This document shows positions 1 through 8,499 of a DNA stretch of 64,000 nucleotides, piece by piece. Source of the stretch: Streptomyces sp. CA-210063. GTDB lineage: Bacteria > Actinomycetota > Actinomycetes > Streptomycetales > Streptomycetaceae. A program made the position numbers and the translations under genes. The stretch's first letter is position 1, and each line of letters begins with the position of its first letter. The notes under the pieces were generated by a model, which saw only the letters and a list, made by a program, of their open reading frames with translations, made no database searches and had not been told where the DNA came from. The stretch is taken from positions 3,658,001 to 3,722,000 of the forward strand of contig NZ_CP102512.1 in NCBI RefSeq assembly GCF_024612015.1, written 5' to 3'.

Positions 1-1
1 C

Positions 2-1198
2 GCCGGGCTCACGGTGGCCGAGTTGGCCGCGCAGGGCCGGAACCTGTTCACGGGCGGTTTCACCACCCCCGTGCTCGCCCTGTCCGCCGAGCGCCTGGAG
101 CACAACCTGGCGCTGATGGAGACCTACTCCGCCCGCCACGGCCTCGCCTTCGCCCCGCACGGCAAGACATCCATGGCGCCGCAGCTGTTCCGGCGGCAGA
201 TCGAGCGCGGGGCATGGGGTATCACCCTCGCCGTGCCCCATCAGGTGCGCGTGGCAAGGGAGTTCGGGATCGAGCGGATCTTCCTCGCCAACGAGGTCGT
301 CGACCCGGCCGCCCTGCGCTGGATCGCCGCCGAACTGGCGGCCGATCCGTCCTTCCGGCTCGTCTGTTACGTCGACTCCGTGCGCGGTGTGGAGCTGATG
401 GACGCGGTGCTACGCGGCTGCGCGCGTCCCGTGGACGTCGTCGTGGAGCTGGGCGCGGGCGAGGGCGCGCGGACCGGGGTCCGTACGGAGGCGGAGTGCG
501 CGGCGGTCGCTGACGCGGTGGCCGGGGTCGAGACGCTGCGGCTGGTGGGGGTCGCCGGGTACGAGGGCGAGGTGCCGCAGGCCGACCCGGAGCGGGTGGG
601 GGCGTGGCTGCGCCGGCTCACCGCGCTGGCCGTCGAGTTCGACAAGGCGGGGCGGTTCGCGGGGCTGGAGGAGGTGATCGTGAGCGCGGGCGGCAGCGCG
701 TGGTTCGACGCGGTGGCCGAGGTGTTCGCCGGGATTCCCGAGCTGTCCGTGCCCGTACTGAAGTTGCTGCGGTCGGGCGCGTACGTCTCGCACGACGTCG
801 GGCACTACCGGCGGGTGACCCCGTTCAACCGTGTCCCCGAGGAAGGCGCCCTGGAGCCCGCCTTCCGGCTCTGGGCCCAGATCGTCTCCCGCCCCTCCCC
901 CGACCAGGCCTTCGCCAACGCGGGCAAGCGCGACGCCGCGTACGACCTGGATCTGCCGTCGGTGGAGGTCGTGCGGGACGCGGGCACGGGTGCGGTCCGC
1001 GACGACGCCGGGGTGACGGTGACCGGCCTGTCCGACCAGCACGCGTGGCTGCGGACGGAGGCGGGTGCGGCGCTGGAGGTCGGCGACTGGGTGGGGCTGG
1101 GGCTGTCGCATCCGTGCACGTCGTTCGACAAGTGGCAGCTGATTCCGGTGGTGGAGGCGGACGGGACGGTCGTGGACTTCGTACGGACGTTCTTCTGA
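2..1198 (+). CDS. Amino acid deaminase, alanine-racemase-N fold (5' partial)
   Basis: PLP-dependent enzyme of the D-serine dehydratase-like/D-threonine aldolase fold (alanine racemase N-terminal type), expected to act on D-amino or hydroxy amino acids in the cytoplasm. The PLP lysine lies in the PHGKTS motif near the N-terminus, and the C-terminus has the family HPCTSFDKW segment with probable metal-ligand His and Cys. The frame is open to the first base of the window and the residues before the GTG at 14 (AGLTVAELAA) look like family sequence, so the real start is upstream of the window. The next gene, a D-aminoacylase, follows on the same strand: together they would deacylate and then deaminate D-amino acids. 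Exact substrate is not readable. Confidence 0.85.
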   Translation, partial: AGLTVAELAAQGRNLFTGGFTTPVLALSAERLEHNLALMETYSARHGLAFAPHGKTSMAPQLFRRQIERGAWGITLAVPHQVRVAREFGIERIFLANEVVDPAALRWIAAELAADPSFRLVCYVDSVRGVELMDAVLRGCARPVDVVVELGAGEGARTGVRTEAECAAVADAVAGVETLRLVGVAGYEGEVPQADPERVGAWLRRLTALAVEFDKAGRFAGLEEVIVSAGGSAWFDAVAEVFAGIPELSVPVLKLLRSGAYVSHDVGHYRRVTPFNRVPEEGALEPAFRLWAQIVSRPSPDQAFANAGKRDAAYDLDLPSVEVVRDAGTGAVRDDAGVTVTGLSDQHAWLRTEAGAALEVGDWVGLGLSHPCTSFDKWQLIPVVEADGTVVDFVRTFF

Positions 1199-1313
1199 GA
1201 GCGCTCCGGCGAAGCCGGCACCACCGTGGCGGGACGGGTGGAGCGGGTGGATGAGGGCCGCGCGGAGCGCGGGAAACGAGACGGCTCGGGCGGAGCCCGG
1301 AAAGGTGGCACAC

Positions 1314-2933
1314 ATGGACCTGGTCATCCGTGACGTCGACGTCGTGGACGGTTCCGGCGACCCCTCCTACCGCGCCGACGTGGTCGTGGCGGGCGGCAGG
1401 ATCACCTCGATCGTCAAGGAGGCCGCCGCGGCCGGGTGCCAGCGCCCCCGGGGCCGGCGGGAGCTGGACGCCGAGGGACTGGTCCTGGCCCCCGGTTTCA
1501 TCGACATGCACGCCCACAGCGACCTCGCGCTGCTGCGGGACCCCGAGCACACGGCCAAGGCGGCGCAGGGGGTGACCCTGGAGGTCCTCGGCCAGGACGG
1601 CCTGTCGTACGCGCCCGTCGACGACCGCACCCTCGACGAGGTCCGCCGCGCGATCACCGGCTGGAACGGCTACGGCGAGGACATCGACTTCACCTGGCGC
1701 TCGGTCGGCGAGTACCTGGACCGCCTCGACCACGGCTTCGGCGGCGCGGGCATCGCCGTGAACGCCGCGTACCTGGTCCCGCAGGGCACCGTACGGATGC
1801 TCGCGATGGGCTGGGAGGACCGCGAGGCCACGCCCCAAGAGCTGGACCGTATGCGGGAGTCGGTGGCGGCGGGTCTGCGGGAGGGAGCGGTCGGCATGTC
1901 GTCGGGGCTCACCTACACCCCCGGCATGTACGCCAAGGACGCCGAACTCACCGAGCTGTGCCGGGTGGTCGCGTCGTACGGCGGCTACTACTGCCCGCAC
2001 CACCGCTCGTACGGGGCGGGCGCTCTCCAGGCGTACGAGGAGATGGTCGCCCTGACCCGCGAGGCCGGCTGCGCCCTCCACCTGGCCCACGCCACCATGA
2101 ACTTCGGCGTGAACAAGGGCCGCGCCCCGGAGTTGCTCGCCCTCCTGGACAACGCGCTCGCCACCGGCGCGGACATCACCCTGGACACGTATCCCTACAC
2201 CCCCGGCTGTACGACTCTCGTGGCGCTGCTGCCCAGTTGGGCGAGCGAGGGCGGCCCGGAGGCGATTCTCGCGCGGCTGAAGGACGAGGAGACGGCCGAG
2301 CGCGTCCGGCACCACATGGAGGTCGTGGGCGCCGACGGCTGCCACGGCGTGCCCATCGAGTGGGACACGATCGAGATCTCGGGCGTCGCCGACCCGGCGC
2401 TGTCGTCGTACGTGGGCAGAACGATCGCGCGGTCGGCCGAGGCGCACGGCGAAGACCCCTGGGTCACGGCCCGTCGGCTCCTCCTCGCGGACCGGCTCGG
2501 CTCCACGATCCTCCAGCACGTCGGCCACGAGGAGAACGTGCGGACGATCATGCGTCACCGCGTGCACACGGGCGGCTCCGACGGCATCCTGCGCGGCGAC
2601 AAGCCGCACCCGCGCGCGTACGGGACGTTCCCCCACTATCTGGGCCGGTACGTGAGGGAGTTGGGCGTGCTCTCCCTGGAGGAGTGCGTCGCCCACCTCA
2701 CCTCACGTCCCGCCGCGCGGCTCCGCCTCACGGACCGGGGACTCGTCCGCGAGGGGTACCGCGCCGACCTCGTCCTCTTCGACCCGGCGACCGTGGCCGC
2801 CGGGTCGACGTACGAGGCACCGCGCACCCTGCCCACCGGGATCCCGTACGTCCTGGTCGACGGCCGTTTCGTCATCGAGGACGGACGGCGGACGGACGTA
2901 CTGGCGGGCCGGGCGATCCGCAGGAGCGGATGA
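1314..2933 (+). CDS. N-acyl-D-amino-acid deacylase (D-aminoacylase)
   Basis: Amidohydrolase-superfamily enzyme of 539 residues that removes the acyl group from N-acyl-D-amino acids. Metal-site motifs are visible: MHAHSD at residues 65-70, PHHRS and HLAHAT in the middle, and GSDG in the C-terminal third, followed by the usual SRPAARL and 'G.RADLVLFDP' tail. The ATG at 1314 is preferred over an in-frame upstream ATG at 1251 because GGAAAGGTGG lies just before it and family homology begins with 'DLVIRDVDVVDG'. It lies downstream of the deaminase gene with a 115-base gap and probably shares its transcript. The protein ends 9 bases before the stop of the convergent protease gene. Confidence 0.9.
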   Translation: MDLVIRDVDVVDGSGDPSYRADVVVAGGRITSIVKEAAAAGCQRPRGRRELDAEGLVLAPGFIDMHAHSDLALLRDPEHTAKAAQGVTLEVLGQDGLSYAPVDDRTLDEVRRAITGWNGYGEDIDFTWRSVGEYLDRLDHGFGGAGIAVNAAYLVPQGTVRMLAMGWEDREATPQELDRMRESVAAGLREGAVGMSSGLTYTPGMYAKDAELTELCRVVASYGGYYCPHHRSYGAGALQAYEEMVALTREAGCALHLAHATMNFGVNKGRAPELLALLDNALATGADITLDTYPYTPGCTTLVALLPSWASEGGPEAILARLKDEETAERVRHHMEVVGADGCHGVPIEWDTIEISGVADPALSSYVGRTIARSAEAHGEDPWVTARRLLLADRLGSTILQHVGHEENVRTIMRHRVHTGGSDGILRGDKPHPRAYGTFPHYLGRYVRELGVLSLEECVAHLTSRPAARLRLTDRGLVREGYRADLVLFDPATVAAGSTYEAPRTLPTGIPYVLVDGRFVIEDGRRTDVLAGRAIRRSG

Positions 2934-2942
2934 GGGTGTTCG

Positions 2943-3872
2943 CTACGGCTTGGGCAGTATGCAGCCGTCGGCGCTGAGGTCCAGCTTGTTGTCCACGCCG
3001 AAGCAGGCCGGGACGTGCCAGGTCTGCTGGGCGTAGTTGGTGCCCTGACGGACGGTCACGGTGCCGTTCGCGTCGACCTCGCAGGGGTTGTTGACGGTGC
3101 AGCGCGCGCCGTCCTCGTTGCCCGTGTTGTTGACGCCGACGACCTTGTTGGTGGCGTCGTCGACGACCGGGGAGCCCGATGTGCCGCCGATGGTGTTGCA
3201 GGTGGAGGTGTAACGGATCGAGTCCTTCCAGGTCCAGTCACCCTCCCGCAGGCGGTACGCGTACCCGTCGACGTCGCAGCTGTAGGTCCGCTTCCAGTAC
3301 CCGGAGACGACGGTGATGGCGGTGCCGGCGGCCGGGCGGGTGGTGTCGTAGACGAGCGCGTCGATGCCGTATGTGCTCTTGATCTGCGCGTACGTGGTGG
3401 TGAGCTGGTACACCGCCATGTCCGTGTCGGTCATCGTGCCGTACGCGATCTTGCTGGCGCGGAGTGTGCCGACGCGGGTGCCGGCGGAGTTGAGCAGGCC
3501 GAAGGTGCGGGTGGAGGCCTGGTCGACGACGACCTCGCCGGGTTCCGGGAAGCCGCTCTCCAGACAGTGGCCGTTGGTCATCACCAGCGCCGGGTCGTTG
3601 TCCTCGGAGTCGGGCATCCGGACGACCGAGCCGGAGCAGTTGCTGAGCGAGACGGTGCCGGCGAAGGTGACGGCCTGTGCCGCCGGGGCCGTGCCGGTGA
3701 GGTCGGCCACGGTCTTGTTCGCCGTCTCGACGAGCGAGCCGACCACCGTCTTCTCCGCTGCGACCGCTGTCGTCGCGGGCGCGTCCGCGGACTCGGGCGC
3801 CGCGACCGCGGGTGCCGCGCCCGCCCCGGTGATCACCAGGGCGAACAGCGAGGCAACGAGAGGCTTTCTCAT
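2943..3872 (-). CDS. Secreted trypsin-like serine protease
   Basis: Predicted 309-residue exported protease. Residues 1-25 form a signal peptide (MRKP, hydrophobic core, cleavage near AVAA). The chymotrypsin-fold triad can be read as His102 in TNGHC, Asp151 in TDTDMAVY and Ser232 in GGTSGSP. Several Cys residues (79, 103, 199, 225 and C-terminal pairs) could form disulfides. The start is the ATG at 3872 behind GAGGGGACCCC; a longer frame to 3920 adds residues that spoil the signal peptide. The substrate is unknown. It converges on the D-aminoacylase gene and is not obviously in an operon. Confidence 0.85.
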   Translation of the reverse strand: MRKPLVASLFALVITGAGAAPAVAAPESADAPATTAVAAEKTVVGSLVETANKTVADLTGTAPAAQAVTFAGTVSLSNCSGSVVRMPDSEDNDPALVMTNGHCLESGFPEPGEVVVDQASTRTFGLLNSAGTRVGTLRASKIAYGTMTDTDMAVYQLTTTYAQIKSTYGIDALVYDTTRPAAGTAITVVSGYWKRTYSCDVDGYAYRLREGDWTWKDSIRYTSTCNTIGGTSGSPVVDDATNKVVGVNNTGNEDGARCTVNNPCEVDANGTVTVRQGTNYAQQTWHVPACFGVDNKLDLSADGCILPKP

Positions 3873-4273
3873 GTGGGGGTCCCCTCTTGCTACATGGGTG
3901 ACGGAAGATCTTTCGGCCACCGCAGTTTGTCATGCGCATTGTGAAGGCCATGTGCAGGAGGAGCAAGGAGTTGGTTCCGGCCGCGCGATCTTCGGCCAGA
4001 GAGCCAGGGGGCCGGGGGGTGGGGGTCGGTGCCGAGGGACGGGAGGCGGGTGAGGGCGGGGCGCGGCACGGACGAGGCGTCAGCTCGCCTGCCCGACCGG
4101 TCACTTCATATGGCTGACCCAACGGGCCGCTGCGCATGCTTCACCATCGACGGACTTCGACGGGACTACAACGGAATACGACGGAATACGACGTATGCCG
4201 GAAGCTCGCGCCGCTTCCGTGCCACCGGCGCGCGACGTCCCCTCGCGGGCCGCCTCCCGAGCGACCTCGTGGG
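3873..4273. other. Intergenic region upstream of the protease
   Basis: About 400 bases between the protease start and the stop of the next minus-strand gene. No convincing gene is present; open frames here are short and lack codon bias. It holds the protease promoter, not resolved. A short tandem repeat of about 10 bases (ATACGACGGA-like, three imperfect copies) lies near 4166-4195. Confidence 0.5.
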
Positions 4274-5200
4274 CTACTTGGGCTCCTTCGTGGCTCCTTG
4301 GCCGCGGCCTTGGTTGCCGTTGGAGTTGCCCCGGGGCGAGGAGGTGGCGGTGGCGGAGGGCGAGGTGGACGGGGCGGCGGTCGGGGACGTGGAGCCGGAG
4401 GACTCGGGGGTCGTGGCGGCCGGGGACGGGTTCGTGGAGGTGCCGGGGGACGAGTCACCCGGGGACGAGGATGCCGTGGCCGACGTATCGGCAGATCCGC
4501 CGGCCGGTGGGGAGGCCGCATCCGCGTCACCGGACCGGGCGTCGGCCGGGGCGGACTCGACGGACGCCGGGGTGCCCGGGCTCTCCTGATCCGAGGAGCC
4601 GAGACCGGCCACCCCCGCCACCGCGGCGCCGCCGAGCACCGCCGCGCCGATACCGCCCGCGATCAACGCGCCGCGCCGCCGGGCCCGACGCCGTCCGAGC
4701 GTGACCCGCCGCCCGCCGACGGGCCGCGCGCGACGCCCGACCGCGTCCAGAGCCTCGAGGGTGCCGGGCCCGCCCTTCGCACCGGGACCGCTCGCCTCGG
4801 GACCGCCCGCCCCGTCCGACGTATACGCCACCGCGGAGCCGCCCCCGCCCGAGCCGTCCCGACCCAGGCCGTCTCCACCCGAGACGTCTCCGCCGAAGCC
4901 GTCTCCACCCGAGACGTCTCCGCCGAAGCCGTCCCCGCCCGAGATATGTCCGCCGAAGCCGCCCCCACCCGGACCCCCCGTGGCCGAATCCGAACCCTCC
5001 CACACGACCTCGTCCAGTTGGACGGTGTCGTCGTAGGCGTTCTGCCAGCCGTGGGCGGCGGCGGGGTCCCTGAAGGCCTCGTAGGCGGGGGTTGCGTGGG
5101 GGTCGCCGAAGGGGTGGTACACGTTCGGCGGATTCGGGACGTCGGCGTTGTCGCTCCGGTCCGGCCCGTGCGCCCTGTCCACGCCGCCCACCCCATTCAT
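4274..5200 (-). CDS. Gly/Ser-rich single-pass membrane protein
   Basis: Unrecognised 308-residue protein. The N-terminal 80 residues carry Asn/Pro/Asp-rich sequence, followed by a Gly-Asp tract with three copies of a 10-residue repeat (GGDGFGGDVS type). Then comes a basic stretch (RRRARRRG) and one membrane helix (ALIAGGIGAAVLGGAAVAGVAGLG), and a C-terminal tail of about 100 residues that is almost entirely Ser, Pro, Thr, Ala and Asp. The positive-inside rule puts the N-terminal part in the cytoplasm and the low-complexity tail outside. This layout is common in Streptomyces surface proteins of unknown role. The start codon has only a weak upstream GAG. Confidence 0.65.
   Translation of the reverse strand: MNGVGGVDRAHGPDRSDNADVPNPPNVYHPFGDPHATPAYEAFRDPAAAHGWQNAYDDTVQLDEVVWEGSDSATGGPGGGGFGGHISGGDGFGGDVSGGDGFGGDVSGGDGLGRDGSGGGGSAVAYTSDGAGGPEASGPGAKGGPGTLEALDAVGRRARPVGGRRVTLGRRRARRRGALIAGGIGAAVLGGAAVAGVAGLGSSDQESPGTPASVESAPADARSGDADAASPPAGGSADTSATASSSPGDSSPGTSTNPSPAATTPESSGSTSPTAAPSTSPSATATSSPRGNSNGNQGRGQGATKEPK
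4871..4960. repeat. 30-base tandem repeat inside the Gly-rich gene, three copies
   Basis: Three adjacent 30-base units (4871-4900, 4901-4930, 4931-4960). The first two are identical, the third has a few changes. Each encodes ten residues of the Gly-Asp tract, so copy-number changes would leave the frame intact. Confidence 0.85.
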
Positions 5201-5415
5201 CTCGTTGCGCTGCCTTCGTATCGCGTGCCGTATGGCGATGTCTGCCGTGTGGCCGGTGGCAATGTGGGGGAGCGCCCGGACCTTGGCTGATTGTAGAGAG
5301 GAGGTACGAGGGGAGATAGGGGGGACGGTGGAGGGAGCATTTCGGGGTATAGCGACTGTCTCACGTGGTGGAAAACACGGTCCGGAACGCGTTACCGGGC
5401 CGTAAGCTCACGGAC

Positions 5416-6627
5416 ATGCAGGTGATCCAGTCGACCAAGCTCGCCAACGTCTGTTACGAGATCCGGGGCCCGGTGCTCGAGGAGGCGATGCGGCTTGAGG
5501 CGGCGGGGCATCGGATCCTCAAGCTGAACACCGGGAATCCGGCCGCGTTCGGCTTCGAGTGTCCGCCCGAGATCCTGGAGGACATCCTCCGGAACGTGTC
5601 GTCGGCCCATGGCTACGGCGACGCGAAGGGGCTGCTGGCCGCGCGCCGCGCGGTCGTCATGCACAACCAGACCCTCGGCATCGAGACGGACGTCGAGCAC
5701 GTCTTCATCGGCAACGGCGTCTCCGAGCTGATCGTGATGGCGATGCAGGGCCTGCTCGACGACGGCGACGAGGTCCTCGTACCGTCCCCGGACTACCCGC
5801 TGTGGACGGCGGCGGTCTCCCTGTCCGGCGGTACGGCCGTGCACTACCGCTGCGACGAGCAGTCCGACTGGATGCCGGACCTCGCGGACGTGGAGCGGAA
5901 GGTCACCGACCGCACCAAGGCGATCGTCATCATCAACCCGAACAACCCGACGGGCGCGGTGTACGACGAGGCGATGCTGCGCGGCCTGACGGACATCGCG
6001 CGCCGCCACAACCTCCTCGTCTGCTCGGACGAGATCTACGACAAGATCCTCTACGACGGTGCCACGCACACCCCGACCGCCAAGGTCGCCCCCGACCTGC
6101 TGACCCTCACCTTCAACGGCATGTCGAAGGCGTACCGGGTGGCCGGCTACCGGGTGGGCTGGATGGCGATCTCCGGGCCGCGCGCGCACGCCGACTCCTA
6201 CATCGAGGGTCTGACGATCCTCGCGAACATGCGGCTGTGCGCGAACATGCCGGGGCAGCACGGGGTGGTCGCCGCGCTCAGCGGACGGCAGACGATCAAC
6301 GACCTGGTGCTGCCGGGCGGGCGACTGAAGGAGCAGCGGGACGTCGCGTACGAGCTGCTCACCCAGATCCCGGGTGTCTCGTGCGTGAAGCCGAAGGGGG
6401 CGCTGTATCTCTTCCCGCGCCTCGACCCCAATGTCTTCAAGATCAAGGACGACAGGCGGATGGTCCTCGATCTGCTCCGGCAGGAGAAGATCATGGTCGT
6501 CCAGGGCACCGGCTTCAACTGGGCCGAACCCGATCACTTCCGGGTCGTGACCCTGCCGACGGTGGCGGACCTGCGGTCCGCGATCACCCGGATCGGGACC
6601 TTCCTGGACGGATACGGACAGGCGTAG
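5416..6627 (+). CDS. alaA: Alanine-synthesising aminotransferase AlaA
   Basis: Class I/II PLP aminotransferase of 403 residues, matching AlaA (glutamate-pyruvate aminotransferase) along its whole length. Recognisable blocks are 'STKLANVCYEIRGPVL' at the N-terminus, INPNNPTGAVY around 173-183, the PLP lysine K238 in FNGMSKAYR, and 'EKIMVVQGTGFNW' near the end. It makes alanine from pyruvate and glutamate. The ATG at 5416 is where family homology begins. There is no clear ribosome binding site, and TAAGCT at 5403-5408 sits 7 bases before the ATG, so a leaderless transcript is possible (inference). It is transcribed away from the Gly-rich membrane protein gene. Confidence 0.9.
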   Translation: MQVIQSTKLANVCYEIRGPVLEEAMRLEAAGHRILKLNTGNPAAFGFECPPEILEDILRNVSSAHGYGDAKGLLAARRAVVMHNQTLGIETDVEHVFIGNGVSELIVMAMQGLLDDGDEVLVPSPDYPLWTAAVSLSGGTAVHYRCDEQSDWMPDLADVERKVTDRTKAIVIINPNNPTGAVYDEAMLRGLTDIARRHNLLVCSDEIYDKILYDGATHTPTAKVAPDLLTLTFNGMSKAYRVAGYRVGWMAISGPRAHADSYIEGLTILANMRLCANMPGQHGVVAALSGRQTINDLVLPGGRLKEQRDVAYELLTQIPGVSCVKPKGALYLFPRLDPNVFKIKDDRRMVLDLLRQEKIMVVQGTGFNWAEPDHFRVVTLPTVADLRSAITRIGTFLDGYGQA

Positions 6628-6655
6628 CGCCACGCGTTCAGGCGTAGCGCCACGC
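6619..6655. repeat. Tandem duplication spanning the alaA stop codon
   Basis: A 17-base block, CAGGCGTAGCGCCACGC, occurs at 6619-6635 and again at 6639-6655, a 20-base period. The first copy contains the TAG stop of alaA, so the last codons and the stop are duplicated downstream. Confidence 0.8.
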
Positions 6656-6727
6656 CCTTCGGACCTTGCTCAACTTTAGACCGATTCCAAGGTAGGCTGG
6701 TCTTCCGAAGAGCTTGGAGGCCATCCC

Positions 6728-7132
6728 ATGTACGAGCCGATCCGCACAAAGTCGGTCCACACGATGGCCGGCACGACCTCCTCCGACTTCCCTCACCGTT
6801 CGCGTGAGGAAGAGCTGGACATCCAGCTCGCGGGTCATCTGGCGGCACTGCTGGCAGCGACCGACGAGCTCCGCGCGCTGACCCCCTCCGACGACCTCGA
6901 CGAGGCCGCGCAGGCGCTGGCCGCGCAGGTCACCCGGCTGCGGGGCGGGCGTCCGCCGGTGCGCTCCGCTTCGGATGCCGCCGGAGATCGCGAGGTCTGC
7001 GAGCTGCACCGGCGCGCCCACGCCCTCGCCGGGCGGGCCCTCGTCGTCGCGGCGTCCCGTGCGGATACGGCGGCGGCGATTCTGGCGGCGGAGCGGATGG
7101 ATGCGCATGCCGGTGTTCCGTTGAGCGCCTAA
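6728..7132 (+). CDS. Conserved small helical protein, function unknown
   Basis: 134 residues, not recognised. After about 25 polar residues it is Ala/Leu/Glu-rich and predicted mainly helical (LAGHLAALLAATDELRAL, DEAAQALAAQVTRLRGG, HRRAHALAGRALVVAASRADTA given in parts), with no membrane segment, metal motif or signal peptide. Heptad-like spacing suggests a helical bundle or dimer. The start is well fixed by GGAGG at 6714-6718, nine bases before the ATG. It stands alone, followed by a large hairpin repeat. Codon bias is normal for this chromosome. Confidence 0.7.
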   Translation: MYEPIRTKSVHTMAGTTSSDFPHRSREEELDIQLAGHLAALLAATDELRALTPSDDLDEAAQALAAQVTRLRGGRPPVRSASDAAGDREVCELHRRAHALAGRALVVAASRADTAAAILAAERMDAHAGVPLSA

Positions 7133-7180
7133 TAGCTCGGGGGGTCGACTGTGGGGCGACTGCGGGTGGTTCGTGGTTGC

Positions 7181-7254
7181 TCGCGCAGTTCCCCGCGCCC
7201 CTGAAAGACCCCGGGCGCGACCCATGCCGTCAAGGGGCGCGGGGAACTGCGCGA
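7181..7254. repeat. Inverted copy of the Streptomyces GGGGCGCGGGGAACTGCGC repeat
   Basis: Perfect 22-base arms at 7181-7202 and 7233-7254 separated by 30 bases. The core GGGGCGCGGGGAACTGCGC recurs at 18051-18164 and as half copies near 32931 and 42001. Such a stem could end transcription after the 6728 gene; it may also be a dispersed element. Confidence 0.85.
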
Positions 7255-7407
7255 CCAGCCCCCACCCACCCGCACCCGCGAAACAACCGAACCCCCCGAG
7301 CTCCCCCCGGCCCGGCGAAGCCACCCGTTGCGTTCCGGGACCACCGCTTCACCCCCCGTTCACCCGCATCGAGCAGGAACGTTGGGTTCCGGGAGCACTC
7401 TCCCGGT

Positions 7408-8478
7408 GTGAGACGCATTGCGGGAATCGTCCTCGCGGTACTGCTGATCGGCGGCGTGGTGGCAGCCGTCGTGGCGGGCCGGACAGAGGACACGGGCACG
7501 GCAACGAAGACCGTGCGAGGAGTGATCGGGTCGGAGAAGGCGGAGTTCTTCGCCGACCCGGAGGTGGTGAAGGCCCTGGCCGCCAAGGGCTACACCGTGA
7601 AGACGGAGACGTCGGGATCCTGGGCCATGGACGGCCTGGATCTGAACGGGTACGACTTCGCCTTCCCGTCCAGCAAGGCACCCGCCGACGAACTGGCCCA
7701 GAAGTACGACGTTCGCGAGCCGCTGCCGCGCCCCTTCTACTCGCCACTCGTCGTGGTCGCCCACCGGGGCGCCGCCGACGTGCTGCGACAGAACGGGCTC
7801 GCCACGCTCGAAGGGGGCCGGGGCGTCCTCGACATGGGCGCCTATCTGAAGGCCGCCGAGAGCGGCCGCACCTGGCAGGACCTCAAGGGGGCAGACAAGT
7901 ACGGGGAGTTGATGGGGCTCCTCTATATCGCCACCACCGATCCCACCACCTCCAACTCGGGGGCGCTCTATCTCGCCGCCGCCTCCAACGTCGCCAACGG
8001 CGGACGGGTGGTCGCGAACAAGGCGGACCTCGACAGGACCGCGCCGCTCATGCACGAACTGATCAGCGTCCAGGGCGCCCAGCAGCCGAGCACCGACGCG
8101 GCGTTCCGTGACTTCGTCAGCGGTGTCGGCAATCCGCTCGTGCTCGTCTACGAGTCGCAGGTCGCCGCCCTGCTCACGGAGGGCCAGAACGTCGACGACC
8201 TGGTCGTCCTCTACCCGGACACCACCGTCTTCAGCGACCACACCGTCGTACCGGTCACGGACGAGGGCCGGGCACTCGGCGAACTCCTCAGCGCTGACCC
8301 GGAGTTGCGCGAGCTGGCGGCCCGGCACGGGTTCCGGCCGCAGGGTGCGGCCACCGAGTTCACGGCGGCGACCGCCGACCACACCACCTATCTGATGCGG
8401 AAGCTGACCGTCCGGCAGGCGCCCGTGCCCACCTCCGAGGTGCTGCACGAGATGGCGCGCCGGGCCAGGGGTCAGTAG
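7408..8478 (+). CDS. Membrane-anchored substrate-binding-like protein
   Basis: 356 residues. An N-terminal hydrophobic helix (residues about 4-22, IAGIVLAVLLIGGVVAAVVAG) serves as signal anchor. The rest resembles type 2 periplasmic binding proteins: 'GSEKAEFFADPEVVKALAAKG' style opening split into motifs, 'TTDPTTSNSG' as a ligand-loop signature, and an alternating Rossmann-like pattern. The GTG start at 7408 is chosen because upstream codons lose bias; GGGAG lies at 7391-7395. It opens a run of four same-strand genes with telA and the binding-protein/VWA lipoprotein, and its TTDPTTSNSG segment matches the MTDPSRSNSG segment of that lipoprotein, so the two are likely relatives. No transporter permease is present, which argues for sensing rather than uptake (inference). 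Confidence 0.75.
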   Translation: MRRIAGIVLAVLLIGGVVAAVVAGRTEDTGTATKTVRGVIGSEKAEFFADPEVVKALAAKGYTVKTETSGSWAMDGLDLNGYDFAFPSSKAPADELAQKYDVREPLPRPFYSPLVVVAHRGAADVLRQNGLATLEGGRGVLDMGAYLKAAESGRTWQDLKGADKYGELMGLLYIATTDPTTSNSGALYLAAASNVANGGRVVANKADLDRTAPLMHELISVQGAQQPSTDAAFRDFVSGVGNPLVLVYESQVAALLTEGQNVDDLVVLYPDTTVFSDHTVVPVTDEGRALGELLSADPELRELAARHGFRPQGAATEFTAATADHTTYLMRKLTVRQAPVPTSEVLHEMARRARGQ

Positions 8479-8499
8479 GACTACGGGGGAACACACGAC

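Noticed and set aside
825..2696. Long minus-strand open frame opposite the deacylase gene
   Set aside because: Arg/Pro/His-rich translation without motifs; shadow of a high-GC gene. The same applies to long frames at 5392-6633, 7360-9618, 18357-20102, 21171-22709, 33150-35303, 43552-45564, 56072-57721 and 58359-60752.
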